A stretch of DNA of 64,000 bases from Portulaca oleracea (taxonomy: Eukaryota; Streptophyta; Magnoliopsida; Caryophyllales; Portulacaceae), in NCBI GenBank assembly GCA_029582165.1, contig CM055884.1, forward strand, positions 13,148,537 to 13,212,536, written 5' to 3'. This document shows, one piece after another, positions 42,876 to 54,049 of the stretch. Below the pieces are notes generated by a model. It made no database searches, had not been told where the DNA came from, and worked only from the letters and a program-made list of their open reading frames with translations. The position numbers were made by a program, and so were the translations under genes. Numbering within the stretch: position 1 is the first letter of the stretch; every line of letters starts with the position of its first letter.

Positions 42876-45800
42876 TCACAAGAAATGATGGATTGAAGGT
42901 TTCCCCTTTGAGCTAGAAACTAGTGGATCAATAATCTTCCTCCATGCTTTGTAATCCATCGATGAACCGCCATCAGGGATTGTGAAGCCATTGACAATGA
43001 AAGTCGGTGTACCAAAGATGCCTCTTGAACAACCATACTGCATTTACATTGTGTAGAAATGAATAGCGTTTCACGAAAGTTGAAAAATAACTGGGAGCCT
43101 AGACGATGTATATATGCAGTAAAAGTTACATAAGCCTAATTACATTAGGACTCAGTAGAAGACTCTTACCTTGAATGAGACTCTAGTTTTGAGATCAGTT
43201 TTCCTGTCATTAAAGGCATATCTAAGAGCAGAAGAGTGGGTTTTTCCAACTAATGGTGTCACAAAATGGATTATGTGGTCTACTATATCCGATTTGCTCA
43301 TGTTGATTGTCTTCTTGTTGTAGAACTTCTCCTGCAAAACATGAGGTAGATTAGGCTCGACCCACAAAGAAAAACAAATACCAAATCCAAATCCAATACC
43401 CTAAAGTCCTGTTGCAAAAACGGGTGTGCGTCTAATGTAGTAGTCTTACTCTTCGAGTTGACCCTAGATTTTGAAACTTTTTAGAAAGGCCAAGCACTAT
43501 GTACATACTCGATCTGGATAGTTGAAAAAAGATTATTTTCTCATCTTAAAATGTAATGGACTGAAGTAAAATGACTCATAAAACCTCCTCTGCTTCTTTC
43601 CATGGGGAGTAACTCGCAAACGATTTCTAAATCTTGGGTCAATCGAAACCCGTCTCTATAAATTACAAATTCAGGGGTGAGATTGCTACGTTTGAGCCCT
43701 CCATATCCCGCTTGAACGAGATTTCAAAGTATTGGTTTTGGTTTAGAAAGGCGAAGCTCATGCAAACAAATAGGTAGTGGACTAAGGCTATGAATATTGG
43801 TTTCCTTGGATTTGAGGGATAAGTGAGGTATGAATAGTAGAAATAGTATTATTTTAATGGGTGTTGGAGTATGCTATTGGTAATAGTGTCCTTGGAATTG
43901 GAGGATGAGGTAAGGATGAGTGGGGTAGGAAATAATAAAATAGTGTTAGATAGAAAGAAAAAAAAGGAAAAACCATAAAAAAATACAATAATTAAAATTA
44001 TGGGACCATTTTTTTCTCTCTCTCTCCCCCCTTTCTTCCCGCAATTATACGGAAGGACCGAGTGTACATAGCATGGTACATTCAGTAAAAATTGCATTCA
44101 AGGTGGGAAAATATACATTTAAGGTGGGAAAAATTGCATAGCGTAAGGGAAAATATGCATCCAAGTTGGGAAAATATCCAAGTTGGGAAATTATCATGAT
44201 ACACTCATATCATACTAATTCTGCATCCGAAGTGGGAAAAACTGCATTGTGTATGGTTAAATATGCATCCAAGTTGGGAAAATATCCAAGTTGGAAAATT
44301 ATCATGATACATTCATATCATGATAATTCTGCATCCAAGGTGGGAAAAACTGCATTGCGTAAGAGAAAATATGCATCCAAGTTTGGAAAATATCCAAGTT
44401 GGGAAATTATCATGATATACTCATATCATGATAATTCTGCATCCAACTGTGCATTGTGTAAGAGAAAATATATGATGTTGCAATAAATATACATTGCAGT
44501 GCTTGAATACTCCACCTAAGTCTGGAAAACATGCATTACATGATAGAAAATTTATCACCAACTGTACATTGTGTAAGGGAAATATGCATCCAAGGTGGGT
44601 AAAACTGCATTCGGTAAGAGAAAATATGCATCCAAGTTGGGAAAATATCCAAGTTGGGAAATTATCATGATACACTCATATCATAATAATTCTGCATCCA
44701 AGGTGGGAAAAAACTGCATTGCGTAAAAGAAAATATGCATCCAAGTTGGGAAAATATCCAAGTTGGGAAATTATCATGTCGTACACTCCTAGCACGGTAC
44801 ACTCGGTGTTATATCATAATTTGCGCCTTTAATCCCTCTTCTCTCTCCTGTGTCCCCCTTTCCCCAAGGGTGCGGATGCATCCTTCACACATATTTCCCC
44901 CCTTTTTTCCTTTATTTTTTATTTAGGGTTGGGGAGGTCAAAGTGCTAAAGTTGGTGAAAGTGGTGGGCCAAACTAGCTAAAGCCATACAAAAAAAGCAA
45001 CATTAGAGCTAAAACCATACAAAAAAAAAAACATTAGAGCTTCGACAAGTTTCATATTTACTTCCACATTTATTTGGGAAAGGAATTGACACTCATATTT
45101 ATTGTGAAGTGAAATTTTCTTTTCACAAAGCCACATCTGATCTTAAATCTGAGATCAAAAGTGGGAGTGCCCAAATTGGAGAGACAAAGAAAGATGGGGA
45201 GAGAGAAAGAAAAAGTAAGTCCATATATAAATAAAGTGAGATGATAAAAATGAAATTAATTATTATGGGTTTGAATTTTATTTTGGATGTCAATTACGAT
45301 TGAAACTTTTAAAGTATTAAAATTGTTGATTTAGTAAAAAATGAGATCAAAATCGTCAATTCTTATTGTAGATGACCTTAAAACACACATTGAGCACTAC
45401 ACAAGTACACAGTAGTGGGGCAAGCAAACTTCTCAAGAGATAATATGGACATGCTTTAATGCAGCTTGTGGAGTGAGAGAAAGGATTAAGAGTCCACCTT
45501 TAGCTACATGCATTATTAGATGCGCGAATTTAGGGACTAAATTTAGTGGGATCAAAATTTAAAGTTGAGTAATTGAAAACTCTACATTTAATTAGCAAAA
45601 TTTAAAAATTAAATATTAAAAATTAAATATAAACAAATCATAAGTATCATATGATATATAATATATTCTATATATAATGTACACAATTTTTCTTCAATTT
45701 TTACATTTTAACTTAAATAATAAATAAAAGTTCCAAATTCAACAATATATATATATATTTTTTTTCAAAAAGCGGGATCGCTTGACCCCACATGAACCCA

Positions 45801-48222
45801 TCTTAACTCTGCTCCCGTGCGTTACACAACATGGTGTACTGTCAAGGTGGGTTCCACTTACACATGATTCAGAGACATTCAAATATGAACAACCTTAGCT
45901 CAGCTTTAGCTACATAAGAAATTGCTTTCTAAAAATATGTTGGCTCTAGGAGTGTGCATTATTCGGTTTTGAACCGAATAAATCGAGAACCGAACCGGTT
46001 CGAACCGATTCAAACCGGACCGATTTTTATTCGGTTCAGTTTTCGGTTTGCACTTTAACCCTTATTCGGTTTTCGGTTTGACTCCTTCCGGTGAAAGTCC
46101 CGTATGAATGTGTGCATTATTCGGTTTTGAACCGGATAAACCGAGAACCGAACCGGTTTATTCGGTTCGGTTTTTGGTTTGGACTTTACCCCTTAATCAG
46201 TTTTCAGTTTATTCGGTTCGGCCCGGTTCGGTTCGGTTTTGAACCGATGAACAGCCCTAGTTGGCTCTATTTGACAATTAGCAGCTAGTTATTAGCCGTC
46301 TAACTTAGATGTTAGCTGTTTTGATTAACTATCTATAGGAAAACCATGGACTCTTACTTGATGGTGTGTAGGGGTACGTTTAAGATGATTCAATAGTTAC
46401 ATCTAACTAACCCAAATTCAAGTAATTTGCATCACATTGAGATATGATCAAATTTTTCAAATATTTGAATTATATAAGCATAAAATGTCATTCATAGACA
46501 CAAAAGTCAAGAACAGTAGCCCCAAATCAATACAAACACAAGTAATAACCAACAAATGCAACAAAAATCGAATAGATATTGATTCAAAGACTCAAGAATG
46601 CTTGTAAATTTGACAAATAATAATAAAAATAAATCTATAAATAAAAATTATATTTTCTTAGAAGTAAACTATCTTCAGTTATATTTAACATTCTACAAAA
46701 TTAAAATTTAAGTAAACACAATAAAGTCTTACATAATAAAAATACTAAAAACTGATTGCTGAAACAATTGATATTTCATGACTTTTCATGAATTATAACA
46801 AATATTATATAAATTTACTTTAGTGTAAAAACAAAAATATATATTTTTTCTTTTTACCAAAAAACGGGTCGTTTGACCCCACGTGAACCCACCTTAACTC
46901 TGCTCCCGTGCGTTACACAACATGGTGTACTGTCAAGGTGGGTTCCATTTACACATGATTTAGAGATGTTCAAATATGAACAACCTTAGCTCAACTTTAG
47001 CTACATATATGAGAGAAGTTTATTCCAATTTCCAAGAGATCCATTATAAAAGAAATTGCTTTCTAAAAATATGTTGGCTCTATTTGACAATTATCAGCTA
47101 GTTATTAGCTGTCTAACTTAGATGTTAGTTGATTAACTATCTATAGGAAAACCATGGGCTCTTACTTGGTGGTGTGTAGGGGGTACATTTAAAAGAATTG
47201 CCCCTTAATTAATTGCAACTTAAACAAGAAACCACCCATTGGCATAGTTTTGACAAACAAGGAAGTTTCTAAGATTTTATCAAATACTACTTTTACTACA
47301 ACCAAAATTTCTAACATGATGAAGCTCAAATAGCATAACTCACCTCAATATGAAACCTAAACTCAAGAAATAAGTAAGAGATGGAGTAAACTTCACCTGG
47401 CACTTGAAGAACTTTTCCCATAAGTGAAATGTCGCAGAACTGTTCACTTCATTCACAATATGCAAAGCTCGAGAGCTCACAAATGCATTATCATGGTACC
47501 TACAGTAACCAGTACAAAACCAACATATCACAACAGCAAATTCAATACATGCATGAATGAATCAATGTACAGAGAGATGCACCAAATTTCTAGATTCAAT
47601 CTGTTAATTCACTTTAGCATGAAATTCCTAACACTACACAAAACGAACAGAACCCAAATGAATACCAAGAATCAACCTCCAACGGTGCTATACTTTGAAT
47701 TGTCCATTTTCGACTTCCAAAGAAGAATCCGGGAGTTTTCATACGGGATATTACTAATCAAACAGTAAACAACGAAATCTCACCAAATAAATCTCTACTT
47801 TCAAATTCAAAATTGATGAACTCTTCAATACCCAATCAGGATCAAATCACAACATAATTAATAATTAACTAAACAACCCTCGAGAACAACAACAACAAGA
47901 ATTCAAAATTCAAAACCCTCAAACAGAGGACTTACGGGAGAGCGAAAGGATGAACAACGAGAGAGACTCGCGGACCATAGTAATGGATCGCTTTTTTGAG
48001 ACCAGGCCAAGAATCGCGAGTATCAGGGCAAACCGGGTCGAAGAATGCTTCGATCATGACCCGAGCCGGATTGAACCCGGAGACCTTGCCGCCATAGATG
48101 AATCCGTCGAGCTTCGGAGGAGGAATAGTCTGGGCTTTGGAAACTGTTAAGATTAGCAGCAATGGAAGAAGAATCGTCAATGGATTCCATGGTGATAGTG
48201 AGAGTGGGACTTTTCGTTGCAT
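42876..48222 (-). CDS. Secreted DsbA/thioredoxin-fold protein
   Basis: Four minus-strand exons, 48222-47936, 47499-47397, 43331-43170 and 43037-42876, total 714 nt (237 aa plus TGA). Residues about 12-29 (WNPLTILLPLLLILTVSK) form a signal peptide. The thioredoxin-like fold follows: IEAFFDPVCPDTRDSW holds a single Cys65 (CPDT, not CxxC), and VVHPFALPYHDNAF is conserved in plant members. GTPTFIVNG supplies the cis-Pro loop. With one active-site cysteine it cannot be a classical CxxC oxidoreductase. Residues 133 (KCQ) and 187 (YGCSRG) are further cysteines. The ATG at 48222 is the only in-frame ATG of the exon. The 4065-bp intron between exons 2 and 3 holds several repeats. The family is known by fold; its substrate is not. 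Confidence 0.88.
44057..44807. mobile_element. TIR element with 108-bp internal minisatellite
   Basis: The left end ACCGAGTGTACATAGCATGG and the right end (complement ACCGAGTGTACCGTGCTAGG) are inverted repeats. Between them are tandem units, described separately. There is no coding frame; apparent ORFs repeat the unit. It lies in the long intron of the DsbA-like gene. Confidence 0.65.
44100..44780 (+). repeat. Minisatellite, about 108-bp unit
   Basis: GCATCCAAGTTGGGAAAATA or a close variant, followed by TCCAAGTTGG and AATTATCATGATA, recurs at 44157, 44264, 44373, 44628 and 44737 (spacing 107, 109, 255, 109). The 255-bp gap contains partial units. Units are AAGGTGGGAAA-rich and carry a GTGGGAAAAACTGCATT half. 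Confidence 0.85.
45747..46380 (+). repeat. Direct repeat copy A (with later insertion)
   Basis: Begins near AAAAAGCGGGATCGCTTGAC and contains CTCTGCTCCCGTGCGTTACA and GGTGTACTGTCAAGGTGGGT. It matches copy B (46845-47190) until TTGGCTCT at 45951, is interrupted by a 300-bp insertion, and resumes with TTGGCTCTATTTGACAATTA. It lies in the long intron of the DsbA-like gene. Confidence 0.85.
45953..46260. mobile_element. MITE inserted in copy A, empty site kept in copy B
   Basis: The left end is AGGAGTGTGCATTATTCGG. The right end, read in complement, is CTAGGGCTGTTCATCGGTTC. It is flanked by (G)TTGGCTCT on both sides (8-10 bp, ambiguous by shared edge bases). Copy B has a single TTGGCTCT at the matching point. 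The interior is made of GAACCGAACCGGTTC-type words duplicated in tandem. Confidence 0.85.
46845..47190 (+). repeat. Direct repeat copy B (uninterrupted)
   Basis: Matches copy A through GCTCCCGTGCGTTACACAAC and GAACAACCTTAGCTCA, then ATGTTGGCTCTATTTGACAA, without the 300-bp insertion. It also carries about 45 bp (near 47015-47055) that copy A lacks. It could be a segmental duplication or terminal repeats of a small retroelement; no primer-binding site was seen between the copies. Confidence 0.75.
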
Positions 48223-48881
48223 TTTGGCTGGATTTTTTGGGTTCTTTTTTCTGGGTGAATGAGATGAGAGTGTATGGTGTGTGTGTGTGTGTGTGTGTAA
48301 TTGTTCGGGTTTTATGGTGGGCAAAAAGAGTACTGGGAAGTGACCACTGACGCTGACATGCGCTGGAAAATTTAGAAGAATGTTGTATTATTGCATTCAG
48401 TGCTTCGGTCAAGCATGTCATGTGTCCCAACTCACAAGTTAAAATAATCAACTTCATGTTTTTCACTTTCTGGGAAGTACATGGCCCTGTGTTTTTTTTT
48501 AATTTTTTATTTTACATTATTTTAAGTTATCTTGCTTATTTTATCTTATTATCTAAAAGAATAGAACTATACTTTTAGATAAATTATATTAAAAATTCTT
48601 TAATCAGTCTACAAAATTTATTTAAAAGTAAAAAAAAATAGGTGACGTGATATTTACTGATTTACCTACCTTACTTTATTTATCTTTTCTTATTTAACTT
48701 TGCATTACCTTATTTTATTTATTTCATTTCTACCTTCAAGAAGCACTGAGCCTATATTTTCTATCTCGGTTTTAGTCCTAATTAATTTATGAGAATTAAT
48801 GAATATATAGAAAATGATGTGAAAAGAATATAAATTATCAAAAATATCTTTGGAATGTAATTGGAATGAGGTAAAAGACTT
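48223..48881. other. Upstream flank of the DsbA-like gene
   Basis: Contains a (GT)n run at 48276-48297 that reads as (CA)n in the minus-strand leader. From 48490 the sequence is extremely AT-rich and no gene is seen. Confidence 0.5.
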
Positions 48882-49345
48882 AGAAAAATTGAATTCTAAT
48901 AATCTTCACTTTCATCTTTTGTGTATCAATAATCTCTGCTTTATTTTTGTGTTCTGGTAATCCAAATTATATTTTAGTGGGAGGACATCGACTCAAGTAG
49001 TGGTGACTCGATAGTGTACCGGCGAGAGTGTCTTTCACCAAAATTATTATTTTAATAGTATTCTGGTAGTTTCATTTAAATTGCTATTGTATTCTAGTAG
49101 TCCTATTGATATATTTATTGTATTTTGGTGGTCCAATTTCATAGTTGATTATGTTCTGGTGGTCCTAATTTTTGGTTAAATACACTCTTACCGGTACACG
49201 TTAGCAAATCAGCGAGTCACCATCACTTGACTCGGTATCGTTCTACCAGAATACAATTTTTTTTGGACCGTCGGAATACAAAAACAAAGTACGGATTGTT
49301 GACATACAAAAGGTGAACGTAGGAATTATTAGAATCCAATTTTCC
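48882..49345. mobile_element. 464-bp MITE sharing termini with the 4304-5965 element
   Basis: Starts AGAAAAATTGAATTCTAATA and ends ATTAGAATCCAATTTTCC. The inner blocks TGTTCTGGTAATCCAA, AGTGGGAGGACATCGACTC and their mirror (GACTCGGTATCGTTCTACC, TTTTGGACCGTCGGAATAC) match the inverted arms of the element 43 kb away. No coding frame. Confidence 0.8.
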
Positions 49346-49527
49346 AAATACTCACTCTCTCATTCCTATTTTATCAACCACCCAAATTTATATGCAAGTC
49401 GAATTTGAAAACTTTGACTACTGATTACTCAGCATGTGCAACGTTAAAAGCATTAATGACATTCATTAATACTGGTTATTATTGACCTTTCCCAGGTTCA
49501 AATGTAAGACTTTGATCATTATTTTGT

Positions 49528-50270
49528 GAAAAATGACTTGGAGGTACTTGTTATTTTGTGAAAATGATTTCTAGGACCCCATATTTTGAAAACTGATTTT
49601 GAAGTCCCTTTTTTATGTGTTAATAATTATAAAGACCCACTATTTTAATAAAAACCTATTAAAAGGGGTAGTAATTTTTTATATTTATGTAAAAGGGTTT
49701 AAAACAAGGACCTTTTATGCAAAAATATGAATGTTGAGATTTTTATTAAAACAGGTTAAAATAAACACTCTTAACTCTTTGTGATAATTTTAATGATATT
49801 AATTATCACAATACTTATACCTCAAAAATTGTATTTTCTGTGGTTATAGGCTCACCATGTTTAGGAAAAAAATTAAACTTAACTAGAAAACTTTGACTGA
49901 TATTTTAATATAGTTGTGTTGGACAGTCAAATTATTAAAGTTATCATAAGCAAGTACAAATTTTTGAGGTATAAGTATTTGATTGTGATAACTAATACCA
50001 TTAAAATTATCACAAAGAGTTAAGAGTGTTTATTTTAACCTGTTTTAATAAAAATCTCAAAAAATCATATTTTTGCATAAAAAGGTCCTTGCTTTAAACC
50101 CTTTTCTATAAATATAAAAAGTTACTACCCCTTTTAATAGGTTTTTATTAAAATAGTGGGTCCTGATAATTATTAGCACATAAAGAAAGGGACCTCAAAA
50201 CCAGTTTTCAAAATATAGGGTCCTAGAAATCATTTTCACAAAATGATAGGTACCTCCAAGTCATTTTTTG
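49528..50270. mobile_element. 743-bp hairpin element with 10-bp target duplication
   Basis: About 49529-49850 and 49950-50268 are reverse complements over more than 300 bp with few mismatches, around a spacer of roughly 100 bp. The outermost bases are GAAAAATGACTTGGAGGTAC and the complement. ATTATTTTGT flanks both sides (49518-49527 and 50271-50280). A 9-10 bp duplication fits Mutator-type insertion. The whole element would fold into one long hairpin. Confidence 0.88.
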
Positions 50271-50280
50271 ATTATTTTGT

Positions 50281-50999
50281 AACAATGTGTTTCCAAAAAA
50301 GTTATAAAATCGTACTTTTATAGAAACATCTTTCACTATGTATCTATTAGTACTAAATCTGTGTGATTGCTCATTATATATGTCAAAGAATTTGCAATCA
50401 AAATTTTCAACAATTGGTTGCACAATTACCATGACGACAAATATTTAGAAATGACGATAATATTATCATTAAATTCATATTAAGAATATTATTGTTGTAG
50501 TATAATGTAGCAACATTTTTTTGTAAATGTTACATCGATGTGAGAAATTATTAGTGGAAGAAGAACATTGAAAACCATGAAACAATTAATATGTGACCGA
50601 TAAAATGGAGATAGTAATACTTATTAGGCATATATGATAAATATTATAGCTTGGAATTGTATAATTATGTGGTTTCACAAATAATAAGGGGCAAAAATGA
50701 CAAAGAAGATACTCTGATCCAAGACTACGATGATGTGATCTCAGGGAACATTTGAGAGATTTGAGGTTTTTTTTTTTTAAAATATAATTATTTAGGGAGA
50801 TGTAAAGAGAGAATTGGAAAACTAATATGATTGAGGAAAAGATGACTAAAGTGGTTCATAGGTGTGTTTGATGATTAATTCTATAGCTTAGAAACTAACC
50901 TAAACTAGATAAATACCCTAATTACAATAAACAATCAATTACACATTTTAAATTTAGAAAACAGTTCAACTACTAATTAGAACTATCTACTAAATTCTC
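50281..50999. other. AT-rich spacer
   Basis: No gene, repeat unit or terminal repeat was recognised. Confidence 0.4.
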
Positions 51000-52560
51000 A
51001 ATCGTCTACGGTGAGGTTTGATCAACGAGTTGATCCCCTTATCTAGAATTGAGCCACACGAGCATCGTGGTATTCAAGTGATGGAGACCATCATGAAGAA
51101 CAACCAGCAGCAGTAGCTTCATCAACAAAGGAGGCATCTATAGGAGCTTCACCAGCACTTTCAGCAGCAGCACAAGGAGGAGACTATGCTGATTTACCAA
51201 ACTCAGCAGCTAAGGAAGCATTTCCAGAAGAAACAACAGGCTTTCAAATCCCAGCACAGACAGCAGGCTATTCAGCATGTTTCTCAGCAGTTCAGATACC
51301 CAGTAGGAGGTTTATAGCATCACTAACAACCACCAATCCATCCACGGCATCCATCCAGGCTTGCTACACACTTGTTAAGAAAGTCCTGGCACCCACAGCC
51401 ATTCAAATTTCCAGAAGATTGATCATCGGACCAACTCCGGTTCGAGTAGCAAATCAAGCAGCAGTCTTTCTCAATGTCATATCTATTGATTAAGGAAGAT
51501 TCAGCCAAGGTTCCCAAGGAGTTTTTTGTTCCTTGTCATGCCATTTTCAAGTCCAAGCCAAGTCCCAGCATGATCGAGCATGGCAACAGTAAGATACAAA
51601 TGCCAGAATAAGCAGTCCCAGCAGGGTTGCTTGTTATCAGTTTTTGCAGAACCTCAGTTCTGAGGCTATATGTTTTGTTATCTGTCCCTAAGGGTTGTTT
51701 TGGTCTTTCTAGCCTAATATTAACCTGTTGAGATTATTTCCAGGTTAGTAGTTGCGCGGGAATTACCTCAGTAACATCTAATTTTACCCCCTTGGGTAGG
51801 AAAGCCTCCCATTGGTTCATTTTGCCACCCTTTGGCAAATTGGTCCAATCAGGATTTAGCTAGCAATTTTCTTTTATTTTCTAAGCAAATGTAATCCGGA
51901 TCATATTAGATAGATTAGGATGTAATCAATTGTATTTATTTTAAGCTTTGTAAGTTAGATTAAATCAGGGAGATTAGGCAGATTAGCTTATGTTAAGCAG
52001 CTGCTAATCAAACTGTTAGTTTCCTTTATATTATGAAGTTTTCCATCAATGAAAGGCATCTCTGTTTATTCAATAGCATTCTCGAGTGTCTTAGTACCTC
52101 TGTATGTTTGTGAGTATCAGATAACTCTCAATCCTTGGTGAAATTAGCTCCTGTCATTGGATTTTGGCAAGAATCCAGCAAGTGTTAGCTGTGCTTGATC
52201 ATCCATGCTTTGATGTGTCTGTAAGAGCATGAATGTGAGAGTTCTTTGCCCTTGATTACAAATGTGGTGTGTCTGTATCAGTTGTAAGCAAGTCTATCCT
52301 TTTATTTCCTCATCGGTTTGTCATCTAGTCCAGCTAATTGTTTCCAAATAGCTAGTGTTTGTTCAGTCAGCACTGTGTGTGTGTGAGTGTATGATGCATT
52401 CTAGTTCAATACTCTGATCTTTGTGAGCTAGCATACATCATCAAGGTGGAATTCCTCATGTTCAACGATCATTCCCTGAAACATGTTCTCCGCCTTATGC
52501 CTCTGAGGCCCGAGCCGCAAGCGTAGATTGTCGAACATCTTGAAAAACTCACTTACCTGT
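51000..52560 (+). mobile_element. Degenerate LTR-retroelement fragment (Gln-rich gag-like plus LTR-like)
   Basis: 51080-51310 reads, with stops, as a Gln-rich gag-like string (ETIMKNNQQQQ, then EETMLIYQTQQLRKHFQKKQ). 51640-52560 has LTR character: pyrimidine-rich sequence, a TTTATATTATGAAG box near 52025, and ATGAAAGGCATCTCTG downstream. No pol, intact PBS or paired LTR was found. It may be the remains of a LARD or truncated gypsy-type element. Confidence 0.4.
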
Positions 52561-53086
52561 GACAAACCCCTAAAATTGTGCTAGCATTATACAATTTATT
52601 CTTCAAACTAGTCCATTGTAGTAGCAGTTCATCTGTTCATGAGGTGAGGTTTTGGGAAAAAACCATCGGTTGGAGGTTTCTAAACAACCTTAATATTATT
52701 TATAACAAATACAATATATTGTCCTCCAACGTTTTCTTCACCCTCTCCCCCATTTCATCTCTCTTCCTCCATCTCATCTAACAATCTCGTTATCCTCCCC
52801 CTTCTTCTCTCCTCAATTTCCTCCATCTTTTTCCTTTTTCCTCCCTTTCTTTACAATGAAAAATGAAGAAGAGAATGGTTAGATTTGCCTTTAAGTACTA
52901 GCAGAGCTCTTTGGAGTTACAGAAACTACATACATATCTTCCATGAAGCCTGCATTAGAGAGTGGATGGCAACAAGAGGTCGTGATTGTTAGAGTATTTC
53001 AAGAGTTTAGAGGCATAAAAGTGTAAGATATAAATATAGGATCGATCGGGAGGTCGAATAAGAGCTTAACAAAGAAAATGGACTCA

Positions 53087-53228
53087 AAACGGATCGTGTT
53101 CAACACGACCCGTGTTGGCGTCCAGAGAGTTTAAAAAGTGTGCTCAGGATCAACACGGACCGTGTTGATCCAACACGGGTCGTGTTGGCTTCAACACGGA
53201 CTGTGTTGATTCAACACGGGTCGTATTG
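53087..53228. repeat. Array of CAACACGG..CGTGTTG imperfect palindromes
   Basis: Units of about 20 bp (CAACACGGACCGTGTTG and CAACACGGGTCGTGTTG) occur four to five times, each nearly self-complementary. A TATAAAA box lies 190 bp downstream at 53420 with a transcription-like leader beyond it, so this may be the promoter region of an LTR. Confidence 0.7.
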
Positions 53229-54049
53229 AGCACTGCTGGGATTGTTATTTGAAATCCCTTGATTTATTCCTCGTGGTCAATTGATATTAATCATGTTTAT
53301 GGTAATATTGACTGAGGAATCAGTCATGATTTCTCATTAATATTATTCAAACCATATCCCAAGAATTATGCTCTATGATTATGGCAAGTTTGACCCTCTT
53401 GATGGCTCCAAAGTTCACTATAAAAGGTGGATGAATTGCTCATTCATCCACACCCTCAATCTTCTTCTATTCTATTCTAGAGAGTTTCAACACACTCCTA
53501 AGGTGTTGAACTGTAGCAACATTCTTGAGAGTTCATGAGAAATCTTGAACTTTGCTTACAAGAAGTTAGGTTTTACCCGTGAGTCTATTTACGGTCCGTG
53601 AATAAGTCTTAAGAAGAGAAGCTTTTTTCCAAACACAATCAAACGGCCTACCACACCCAAAGAGGTCATATGCCTCATTTTCTAGCTGAACTCTGCTATA
53701 AGTCGAATACATATGTAGCCATTGACTGCTTGTACCTTTAATTCATCATAAAGCTTCTCCCAATCCCTAATTCACACTTCACAACTCACCACACACACTC
53801 AAGGGACAAGCAGGAAGAATGAATCGATGTTTTCTAAAAGCCAATACCTTTACATTTCCTTCATATTCCAACTCCAAAAGATACTAACAATACCTAAAGT
53901 CAAGTAAAATAATCCATGACCAGATCATAACTGATTTTATTTGGATGAATCACACCTCAAAAGTTTTTACCTTGCAATTCTTCATTGATGTCCAAAATCA
54001 TGCATGCAAGCCCAAGAACCGAATTGGACAACTAATATTTTTTTTTTTG
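53229..54049. other. Spacer, possible LTR remnant
   Basis: Contains ACTATAAAAGG at about 53417 and a UTR-like stretch after it. 53640-53830 is of higher complexity but could not be assigned to any gene. Confidence 0.35.

Noticed and set aside
44100..44780. Regularly spaced repeats that could suggest a CRISPR array
   Set aside because: The units are about 108 bp and contiguous, with no unique spacers or cas genes, in a plant nuclear context. It is a minisatellite within a TIR element.
45747..47190. Copies A and B as LTRs of a miniature retrotransposon
   Set aside because: No TG...CA edges, primer-binding site or polypurine tract was found between them, so a plain duplication is kept as the default.
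48223..48324. Longer N-terminus for the DsbA-like protein
   Set aside because: The frame is open but has no ATG above 48222, and it reads through a (CA)n run as repeated Thr-His.
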